Source: Mycteria americana
Lineage: Eukaryota; Chordata; Aves; Ciconiiformes; Ciconiidae
Reading direction: 5' to 3'
Assembly: GCF_035582795.1 (NCBI RefSeq)
Contig: NC_134371.1
Location: 48,215,001-48,279,000, forward strand
DNA: 64,000 nucleotides
The translations under genes were made by a program, and so were the position numbers. This document shows positions 43,201-49,300 of the stretch, piece after piece; within the stretch, counting starts at the first letter, position 1; each line of letters begins with the position of its first letter. The notes beneath the pieces were generated by a model. It worked only from the letters and a program-made list of their open reading frames with translations, did no database searches and was not told the origin of the DNA.

Positions 43201-45900
43201 TTCTCTAAAAAAGACTATTTACATTTTTTTAATTTTTGTAAAAAAATCTCCAAGTGAACTAAATTGGCAAAAAGTGTTACAGGTTAAAACAAACAAACAC
43301 CCCCCGACCCCCCTACCCCAAAAAAACAGCAAAGGGAAAAAAAAACATTAATTATGAACAACATAGGCCCTTTTGCTCATTATATAGGGACTGTGTAAGG
43401 GACAGCTGCATCAAATTTTCTTAAGGTTAATAGATACTAAAATAACAAATTCATACATTGGGCATACACATACCACATTTTTAGGAACATGTGTATGCAC
43501 ATAAATATATGGTAAAAGCAGTTATCAACATTTTGTAGACTTTTAAATTCTTTTTTTTTTTTTTTTTAAAAATCTTTTGGCTGATGATGCTGAGTTGCTA
43601 TGACTTTTTAACTAATAGGTGCAGCTCAAATGACTTTGGGTACTCGGAAACAAGCATTACAAGCTCTATCTATTCACTTAGTGTTTCTGGATGAAAAAAC
43701 AGCCCTATTAAAATCAAAGGCCACCTCCTATTGACTTAAGTGGCTTAATACGCTCTAAAACCCACAGTGCCAATTTTGCCCTCCTTTATACTAATGAAAA
43801 TCCTAAATAATTGCTCTGAAGTCGGTACACACTCACAGGATAAAGATGAAAAGAGGAAGAAGGTAAATTTATTTTATAGCTTAGTTTGATACTTTTGTCA
43901 CCGATTAACTCGTGTCACAGACAAACAACATAAGTGCCTTTGATTTGTATGTTTATGTAAAATAATGGAAAATCTGAGATATTGAATCAATCCACAATAA
44001 AATTGCATCATGACAGACTGATTGGGAAGGGTATTCATGTTTTAGAACACGTTATGAACGACAGAGGCTTCTGGAAAGACTATTAAGAAGAGACATAAAG
44101 AGATGCTCAAATACAGTGCCAAAAGAATCGGAGGCTTTAATCACGAGACAAATTAACTCTTTACTTTTACAAGAAATAAAAACTATTCAATGTCAACTAT
44201 ATACAAAGACAACTGTTCAAAAAACCCCAGAAAAATGTGGTCAAGCCTGCAATGGTCATCGGTATGCGTATGGTAGGTGTTTGCCTCTTTGTGGCACACC
44301 CTCCAGGCACTCTTTGCTATATCTCCTGTTTTGGGAAAGTTAATGGTCTCTTTATCTGTTTTTCGTCCAGCATGGACAGTGCTCTAACACCACAGAATTA
44401 CTGTATTAACCCTCCTCTACTCACATGGTCCTGTACTGCCTTGGAAGAACAGCCTTTAATCATTTAATAGTTTGGCTCTTTTGAACCATTAGCAAACCCA
44501 CCAACTTGATGGATTTGGAATTCAGAATAGTATAAACCCGATATTCCTATGTACAACTAAAAGGCGTATTCTGCTGCAAGCCAAGCTTGGGTTTATACCA
44601 TCTACAGTTCAATAAAAGAGAAAATCCTTTTCCCCTTTTCTGAAACAGCTGAGGGAAAATAAATTCTTCACTTGCCTGGGGGGGGAATCCTTCTTTCAAA
44701 TTTCACAGACAATTTCATGCCTGAGTTCTCACTGCAGGAGTGTGTTCTGGTGAGCCTGTAGTCTTGTTTTGCTAGGACTGCATGCAATAGCTTTCCTGAA
44801 CTACCACTAGCATTAACTCAGGCAACTAACATGGTCTTATAAGGACCTGTAATTTTTTCCCCATATTCACATTTTAGAAAATGAATTCTTTAAGAGTTTA
44901 ACCAATTCTATTGCAGAACTTCTCACTGCATAATTGATAATAAAATTAAATGTAAATCATAAAAAAGTTAATTTGCCTTTGCATTTTTGTCTTTTCAGGC
45001 AGATTTTTTTTCTCCTAGAAATATATTAAAAATGTCATGCAGATTGGTATGAGCAACAGCTGAAAACATGTGTTCGTTAAAGTTCAATATAGTGTCACCA
45101 AATCTTGGTTTTCAAAAAAGAAAAAAAGAAAGTAAGTCACACACCAGATTCTGATGCACTGCCAGTGTTAAACAGCATTTGGATTCTTTCAATACACACA
45201 TAGGCCATGTGTTCCTGCAACCACAAGGCTCAAAGTTCACACAGGCCTTCTGACTCTAACACAAAGCTGAGATTCCTACACAGGCTTTCAACTGCAACAG
45301 GTGCTGCTGACAAAAAGAACTTCCAGTAAGATGAATTCAGGCTTGAAAGTCTACTTTAAAGAACAGTCTGCTCCCAAGCCCCATAAAAAAAAAAAAAAAC
45401 CAAAACACCAAACCACCGAATAATACCTTGGGGGAAGTGGGAGGAGAGACTTGTACTCCCAAGCAGAAAAGCACCTGTTCTCCAGCTTGCCTTGCTGCAG
45501 GGCAGCAGGAGGAGCCCCAGAAGGTCCCGTTTAACAGGACCACGGAGATTCACCCAATAATAAATAAGGCTTTGGAGGAGCGCAAGGACTTCCTAGCTCA
45601 GCGCAGGCAGCCTCATAGGAGGCTCAAGCCCAGCCTTCCCTGAGGCGAGCCCGGATGTGGGCCAACAGTAGAGCCAAACCCCGACGAGCCGGCCTAGCCT
45701 GGCCTGGCCTGGCCGCGAGCCCCCACCATCTCACAACGCCTCTCAGACGGAGGCGTCTCCGGCGCAAGTTTCGGACAGGCCCGCTGCCGGCTCCGCCGCA
45801 AGGCGCGGCACTTACCGAGCCCCAGCACCGGGATACTCCGGCCATTAGCGAGCGGCAGCGCGGGACAACCACGCGCCCCTCCCCCCCCTGCCGCGGCCAT
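1183..45900 (-). CDS. Aldo-keto reductase, complete seven-exon gene (288 aa)
   Basis: Predicted cytosolic NADPH-dependent carbonyl reductase of the AKR superfamily. Coding exons are 45900-45816, 29962-29714, 22168-22067, 9592-9501, 4313-4131, 3556-3497 and 1278-1183. They total 867 bases with all junction phases matching and no internal stop. The tetrad is D54, Y59 (in DTAKRYG), K84 (TTKLW) and H117 (LIHWPD). Cofactor-side motifs are GVSNF at 152-156 with S154 and N155, Q176, Y202, and PKSTKAER at 244-251 with K245, S246 and R251. No signal peptide or membrane segment is seen. At 288 residues, with a C-terminus ending shortly after an HVSWDP motif, it is shorter than AKR1 enzymes (~315-325) and resembles YtbE/DkgA-like compact AKRs; that subfamily placement is inference. 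The substrate cannot be read from sequence. It is transcribed divergently from DPH5. Family call is secure; no gene symbol is offered. Confidence 0.93.
1279..3496 (-). other. AKR intron 6
   Basis: 2.2 kb with correct GT and AG ends. It includes a G8-A18 homopolymer pair at 2291-2316 and a purine-rich block near 2460-2520. No other exon or repeat family was recognised. Confidence 0.8.
2291..2316. repeat. G8-A18 homopolymer tract
   Basis: Eight G followed directly by eighteen A, a simple low-complexity tract within AKR intron 6. No retroposed body is recognisable on its 5' side. Confidence 0.9.
3497..3556 (-). CDS. AKR exon 6 (NADPH 2'-phosphate site)
   Basis: 60 bases, exactly 20 codons, phase 0 at both ends, residues 238-257. 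It reads NGIVTIPKSTKAERIQENCK. K245, S246 and R251 match the positions that bind the adenosine 2'-phosphate, so NADPH preference is likely. Acceptor GTTTTTCAG and donor GTAAGA are good. The exon is too small to show as an open frame but is unmistakable once aligned with the AKR pattern. Confidence 0.93.
3557..4130 (-). other. AKR intron 5
   Basis: 574 bases, the shortest intron of the gene, with GTAATG donor and a pyrimidine-rich GTTTTTCAG acceptor. It carries a 28-base direct repeat at 3646-3709. Confidence 0.85.
3646..3709. repeat. 28-bp direct repeat, period 36
   Basis: Two identical 28-base copies at 3646-3673 and 3682-3709, each containing CTGAGGTTTTAATTTC, separated by 8 bases. The identity implies a fairly recent local duplication. 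The repeat lies 90-150 bases upstream (in transcript sense) of AKR exon 6. Confidence 0.95.
4131..4313 (-). CDS. AKR exon 5 (VEYHP to IRWSIQ)
   Basis: 183 bases, 61 codons, phase 0 at both ends, residues 177-237. It begins VEYHPF, with the proline-containing motif found across AKRs. It includes FEGYCPLAKGEAL with Y202, the aromatic that stacks on the nicotinamide ring, and ends GRTPAQICIRWSIQ, the helix before the last barrel strand. Acceptor ATCTAAG and donor GTAATG are acceptable. The frame continues past the donor into intron as nonsense. Confidence 0.93.
4314..9500 (-). other. AKR intron 4
   Basis: 5.2 kb of AT-rich intron with GTGAGT donor and ATCTAAG acceptor. It holds a few short GC-richer patches (around 4740-4930 and 8730-8920) but no recognised exon, RNA gene or repeat family. 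An A/C-rich tract lies at its 5' end, about 9442-9475. Confidence 0.75.
9501..9592 (-). CDS. AKR exon 4 (GVSNF cofactor strand)
   Basis: 92 bases, completing codon 146 and running to Q176. It reads CRSIGVSNFLISHLEQL and ends PHVNQ. The serine and asparagine of GVSNF and the terminal glutamine are the residues that hold the nicotinamide carboxamide in AKRs. The acceptor is CATTAG and the donor is a consensus GTGAGT. The exon is only about 30 codons long and must be found by homology. Confidence 0.92.
10709..10757. repeat. A/C-rich low-complexity tract
   Basis: Mostly A with short C runs (AAACAAACAAAAAAACCCC type), one of several similar tracts in the window, all A/C-rich on the plus strand. 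Confidence 0.8.
11880..11965 (-). mobile_element. Decayed CR1-like LINE 3' fragment
   Basis: The plus strand matches, with many changes, the antisense of a CR1 3' region: a TGTTCCA..GTCTCA segment, then AAGAAGTTTTT and TTAGATTTC in the order expected. Assignment is from memory of the family pattern and is tentative. Confidence 0.4.
12932..12943. repeat. 12-base G run
   Basis: Uninterrupted G12 followed by CGCGGGC in otherwise AT-rich intron. Length is likely to vary between individuals or to be miscounted in assembly. Confidence 0.9.
14393..14480 (+). mobile_element. MIR/CORE-SINE-like remnant
   Basis: Contains the CCCATTTCACAGACTGAAAAAC stretch in the position of the MIR core (CCCATTTTACAGATGAGGAAAC in the family), followed by an AAGTGTCC..GACACAGG segment in the expected order. 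Diverged and old. Confidence 0.5.
15564..15585. repeat. 11-bp tandem duplication
   Basis: GCTTTAAGTAA occurs twice back to back. Confidence 0.9.
15730..15747. repeat. A18 homopolymer
   Basis: Run of 18 A in AKR intron 3 with no recognisable retroposon attached. Confidence 0.85.
16423..16476. repeat. 26-bp tandem duplication
   Basis: Two tandem copies of a 26-base unit (16423-16448 and 16449-16474, with the next two bases also matching) containing AAAAGATATGATTGAACT. They differ at one base, so the duplication is recent relative to the surrounding repeats. Confidence 0.92.
22067..22168 (-). CDS. AKR exon 3 (catalytic H, signature 2)
   Basis: 102 bases, residues 112-145 plus one base. The acceptor is a T-rich tract ending in TTTTTTAG. 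It carries DLYLIHWPD, the AKR signature containing catalytic H117, then a loop and the helix RAETWRAMEELYEKG, which is typical of the family. The donor GTGATA is non-optimal. Junction phases at both ends are 1, matching exons 2 and 4. Confidence 0.93.
24816..24900 (-). mobile_element. Possible CR1-like LINE fragment
   Basis: GGGCTAGAAAGCATCTACTAGATCA followed by CCCCCTG on the plus strand resembles the antisense CR1 3' end (GGTTGGAAGGGACCT..GATCATCTAG..CCCCCTG). Strongly diverged; low certainty. Confidence 0.33.
25325..25440 (+). mobile_element. CR1 LINE 3' end fragment
   Basis: In order it carries GGAGGTTTTTAAGAA, a GGTTGTGCCTTTTAGTG segment and GATGTCTTCCAACTGG. These correspond to the CR1 sense-strand 3' untranslated region just before its terminal repeat. 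A T14 run follows in place of the usual ATTCTATG tail. CR1 is the main LINE of birds and other sauropsids. Confidence 0.6.
27943..27960. repeat. A18 homopolymer
   Basis: Run of 18 A flanked on both sides by purine-rich sequence in AKR intron 2. Confidence 0.85.
29714..29962 (-). CDS. AKR exon 2 (catalytic D, Y and K)
   Basis: Largest exon, 249 bases, residues 29-111 plus one base. It starts after a TTGTTCAG acceptor and completes a glycine codon with exon 1, giving GLGTSHQGGYS. It holds D54 and Y59 in the DTAKRYG motif and K84 in TTKLW, three of the four catalytic residues. It ends in GVEYL plus a single G. The donor GTACGA is weak, but the reading joins perfectly to exon 3, producing D112. 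Residues in the middle are the amphipathic helices expected of the TIM barrel. Confidence 0.93.
33205..33330. repeat. A/C-rich tract with C11 run
   Basis: About 125 bases almost free of T on the plus strand: a G8 run, then A13, then CAAACCCCAAAC-type repeats, an 11-base C run at 33263-33273, and CCCCACCCCC blocks. This creates spurious proline- and glycine-rich open frames on both strands. Confidence 0.9.
34146..34171. repeat. 13-bp tandem duplication
   Basis: TCCTTACTTACTG is followed directly by TCCTTGCTTACTG, with a partial third copy after it. Confidence 0.85.
40311..40375. repeat. A/C-rich low-complexity tract
   Basis: C6 run, a short T-containing break, then AAAAAAACCCCCAAACAAAC-type sequence. 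Similar in type to the tract at 33205. Confidence 0.8.
43288..43345. repeat. A/C-rich low-complexity tract
   Basis: AAACAAACAAACACCCCCC, then C-rich and A-rich blocks. Same character and strand bias as the other A/C tracts in AKR intron 1. Confidence 0.8.
43462..43498. repeat. Inverted repeat, 10-bp stem
   Basis: GCATACACAT and its exact reverse complement ATGTGTATGC are separated by 17 bases. Short enough to be chance. Confidence 0.7.
43551..43567. repeat. T17 homopolymer
   Basis: Run of 17 T followed by A5 in AKR intron 1. Confidence 0.85.
43690..43835. mobile_element. Ancient amniote CR1-like repeat remnant
   Basis: Contains CCTATTGACTTAAGTGG, then AATTTTGCCCTCCTTTATAC and GCTCTGAAGTC. 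These resemble the TTGACTTCAATGG and AATTCTGCTCTCACTTACACC..CATTGAAGTC signatures of old CR1-type repeats common in reptiles and retained in birds. Diverged and tentative. Confidence 0.4.
45816..45900 (-). CDS. AKR exon 1 (start codon, first beta strand)
   Basis: Encodes residues 1-28 plus the first base of codon 29. An alanine/glycine-rich start is followed by LANGRSIPVLGLG, the usual AKR opening strand that leads into the cofactor loop. The ATG at 45900-45898 has A at -3 and G at +4, a strong initiation context. The donor is a consensus GTAAGT at 45815. The frame stays open upstream for over 100 codons, but that stretch is proline/arginine-rich CpG-island sequence with no AKR character, so this ATG is preferred. 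Confidence 0.88.
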
Positions 45901-45939
45901 ACTTAACGGCTGCGGCCCGCGCGCTCCCCGCCGCGGGAG

Positions 45940-45959
45940 ACTACAACTCCCGGCAGCCC
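45940..45959 (+). promoter_or_regulatory. ZNF143/STAF binding element
   Basis: ACTACAACTCCCGGCAGCCC closely matches the known ZNF143 (STAF) consensus ACTACAANTCCCAGNATGCC, a motif enriched in bidirectional CpG-island promoters and near start sites. It lies 40 bases upstream of the AKR start codon and about 300 bases upstream of DPH5's. Confidence 0.75.
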
Positions 45960-46031
45960 TTGCGGCCGCTGAGCGCCGCAAAGCGCGGAGGGGGTGTGGC
46001 CGCTGGCGGCGGCGCGGCCGGCGGGAGGCAG

Positions 46032-46208
46032 GTGGGAGACGGGCCGTTGGCGGCCGATGGGCGCGCCCGGCGGTGTGTGAGGAGGGGGGGGGTGCGCCCT
46101 GGCGTGAAGAGGCGGGTGACAGGAGCGGGGAGACGTGGGGCGGGGGTGGCGGTCGGTGGCGTGGTGGGGCGTGAGGCGCCTCGGTTGATCCCCGTTTCCC
46201 TCCTGTAG
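46032..46208 (+). other. DPH5: Candidate intron in DPH5 5' leader
   Basis: CAG|GTGGGA at 46031/46032 could serve as donor, and the pyrimidine-rich GTTTCCCTCCTGTAG ending at 46208 is a convincing acceptor 54 bases before the DPH5 start codon. If used, DPH5 begins with a noncoding exon, and the ATG lies in exon 2. The acceptor is more certain than the donor. Confidence 0.4.
46137..46149 (+). promoter_or_regulatory. GC box (SP/KLF site)
   Basis: GGGGCGGGGGTGG inside the island, a typical SP1/KLF recognition sequence. It falls in the proposed DPH5 leader intron. Confidence 0.5.
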
Positions 46209-46262
46209 TAGGTGACAGCGGCGGCGGCACTGGGCCTGGCGGCTGTAACGGCCTCCCCAAGC

Positions 46263-46397
46263 ATGCTGTATCTGGTTGGGCTAGGCTTGGGAGATGCCAA
46301 GGACATCACAGTGAAGGGGCTGGAGGCGGTGAGGCGGTGCCGCAGGGTGTACCTGGAGGCCTACACGTCCGTCCTCACGGTGGGCAAGGAAGCGCTG
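46263..46397 (+). CDS. DPH5: DPH5 coding exon 1
   Basis: 45 codons, residues 1-45, ending GKEAL before a GTAGGT donor. The start is fixed by the conserved [11 protein letters not shown] opening. The ATG has a C at -1 and A at -3. It includes the glycine-rich loop of the methylase fold and the VYLEAYTS segment. Confidence 0.96.
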
Positions 46398-49300
46398 GTA
46401 GGTCTGGCCTGCTGTCGCACAGAGCCCTAAGGCCCCTCGCACCAAGGAGCAAGGAGGGTGCTGGGGCTGGTAGGTCAGTAACGTCAGCTAGAGAAACTAA
46501 CAGTGCATGTTCTTGGAAAAAGTACGTACGTGACCTTCGTGTACCATATTTTATAGGAGAAATCGTTTTGCTACCTTGTGAAAAGACTGGAACAAAAATA
46601 AAATTTTCCTTCTTACAAGTATTGACACTAGTTTTCATCTCAACTTCTAACCATATGTGGAGACCCTGAAATATTGGAGAACTTGGTTAGAAAAATGTCT
46701 GATCTGTTTAAAAACAAAAAAATCAAAAGACGTACCAGAAAAATACATGTTTTGGAGCCTTGAACCTCTGTATCAGCCTGAGGTATTATGGTGTGCCTGC
46801 TGGGAATAATAATTTGACTGTCTCACATTTCCGTGTTTCCTTGTGGGCCAAGCTGTCTCACCATGTTGAGACTTCCAGAACATATGCAGTTCAGTCAGAG
46901 ATGGGCTGTTGAACAACATGCAGAATAGCTTTTTGTTTACTACTGTCTTCTTCCACACCTTATGGAAGAAGACAGTAGTAAAAATGTACAAATTATAACT
47001 CTGATGGGTTCACTGGTCATAGAAAGGTAAAGTTTAATGTTGAAATAATACACAAAAAAGAGCTTACGTACCCACAGAACAGGGATCTCGCCTCCGAATA
47101 AGCTGTGTAGCACTATACAGAGATGCTGTCTGGGTTTTAGATGCTGTATAGCCATAAAGTACTTGTATGCATACCTGTATGTACATACAGCATGTTAGAC
47201 TTCTGGCTTGTAGTCAGCATTATGTGGTTTCGATATACAAGCTAGGCTAGAATATTTGGGGCCATCTTTGGTATATCTGCTGTATTTTGAAATGAAGATA
47301 TACTCCATGTTTTTCTGTTTTTTCAGTACACTGAAGCAATCTGAACTGAATTCACTCAAAACGTTGTTTTGTTGTTGTTGGATAGTTGGAAAATCGCAAA
47401 ATAGAAATTATTACTTGGATATTTTTACTTTGCAAAATCTGCATTTGCTATCAAAAAAATTGATGGATTCCTAGCCAGCCAAAAATAAAACATTGAAACA
47501 GAAAAATGCTGAATATTTTTGGTGTGGTTATTTTTGGGGGTTTGTTTGTTTTTTGTTTTTATTGTTTTAAGCCTTTTGGAAACCTTGAAGTCCCAAAGAT
47601 GAGGTAACTGGGAAAAGTGATCAATAAAAACAAAGTAAAAGATGCTGTCTGACCTGAAACTGCCTAAGAGGGAATATAGGAATTAATCACTAAGTGTTGA
47701 TAATACAGCCCAGTTTACATACAAGTGACCATGCTGAATGGTTTATTTAGTAATCTGAAGGTCAGTCTCTCCTAAGCAACATGAAAAGTTATGGGAAAGT
47801 TCTCAAGAGATAAAGAACAGATTCTTTCCTGCAGGGATTTTTAGAAATCCTCCTGTGCTGATGCTTTTAAAATCAGATCTCAAAATTCATGTGACATGAC
47901 TTGCTTAGTTTATCTTGTTGGTCTAAAATGTATATTAAAAGGTGTTTGATGTTGGCCATCTAAATTGGCCCTCAATTTGGTAAAAGAACTGTTTGGACCC
48001 AGTGACCTCCCAGTGAGTCTACATTTTAGGTTTTGTCAGGAGGGTGCTTTTTATATATTGTCTAATTAATGTGCTTTGATTTGCGTTGTGGAGCAGTCTC
48101 AAAGCATGCAAATAGATTCCATTAGATAAAAACAAACTGAAAGGTGTGATTCTGGGAATGCACCTAATATGCTCTATAGTGTGCATTCACCTACAATACT
48201 GGACTAAAGTTAGTCTGGTCCAATGGTAAACCCACCAAAATGTATGTAGCATTGTTACTGGGTTCTCAGCACCAAGTGCTTTGCTTTATAGATCAGTTCC
48301 TGTTGTGCTGTACTACTTCATAATGTGCATCTAGTGTAAGATACCTAATAAAACAAATGGGGTGTCAAAATTTGTAGTAGTTTGTTTAGTATAGACCTCG
48401 GCAGTACTCCAGGGAGGTTGTCAACGATTCTGAATCAGAGATACAAGATTTGCTTATACATTTATTTGATCCCCTTTCTATTGAATCTGTACAGGTTGCA
48501 GTCTGTTTCACAAGGAAAATAATATCCTTATTTTACAGAGGTGGAGAAACTTACTCAAAAACGGTGAGGAAGTCATCTTTAGAAAAGGGAACCAAACCCA
48601 GTAACAGAGGTCCCATATCTAGTACTGTAGCTATGGGATGGATTTTTTTATGGAAGCACTACTCCGCTTCTGTACAAATATGATAGTTCTCTTGTCAATT
48701 CACTATTCTTTGCAGGCAAAGATGAAGCTATCATTGAAGTCACAGGAGAAGTCAGAGGAAAACATTCCAGACCATAACTGACGTAATAGTTTTATCAGTT
48801 TGTTAATATTTGTAATACCACCCAAATTTTCTGAATACTATTTAGAACAAAACCACCTTTTTTGATTTGTGCCCTGGAAAAAAAACTGTATCTAATCATT
48901 TAAAGAGCATGTGAAATGTATGGTGACATGTGACTTAGAGGTATGTTCAGGATGGTCAGACAACATGTTCGAGAACTAACTGAAGTTTTATTACACATGT
49001 GAGGTTGATTCTGGAAATACAGGCATTTAAAACATACAAAGAGACATGATGATTACTGAGCTGCTGCAGAAAAGTGAAGGACACAATCAAATACGTGTTT
49101 ACCTGTATACATAGTAAAGTATTTCTTACAGAGAATTGAAGATGAAGGATTAATATGAAATAATTCCTTAGATGTGGTTAGTTACAATGTACTAAGGAAA
49201 AACAAAAAACTAGGTTGTGGTATAGCTAGCATCGTATTTGTATCTGGTTTGATGTCAATATTATAACTAACCTAAGCAGTTAGGCTCAGACTTGTGAGAG

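Larger units (their letters stand above)
29963..45815 (-). other. AKR intron 1
   Basis: 15.9 kb, the largest intron in the window, with GTAAGT donor and TTGTTCAG acceptor. It has A/C-rich tracts at 33205-33330, 40311-40375 and 43288-43345, a 13-bp tandem repeat at 34146-34171, an imperfect ancient repeat at 43690-43835, and GC-rich island shoulder from about 45430. No coding exon was recognised. A 93-codon minus frame at 41600-41881 has unremarkable composition. Confidence 0.75.
45640..46400. promoter_or_regulatory. CpG island, bidirectional AKR/DPH5 promoter
   Basis: About 760 bases dense in CpG and far more GC-rich than the rest of the window. It covers both first coding exons. The AKR start codon (45900, minus) and DPH5 start codon (46263, plus) are 362 bases apart, so both transcription starts must fall here. 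No TATA box is evident. A ZNF143-type element and a GC box are present. This is the standard form of a divergent housekeeping promoter. Confidence 0.88.

Noticed and set aside
45428..45906. Plus-strand frames within the island shoulder
   Set aside because: GC-rich shadow frames antisense to AKR exon 1, with no conserved sequence.
45901..46260. In-frame N-terminal extension of AKR exon 1
   Set aside because: Open only because the island is GC-rich. The extra 120 codons are proline/arginine-rich, match no AKR, and would overlap the DPH5 leader. The ATG at 45900 has a strong context and is followed by the AKR opening motif.
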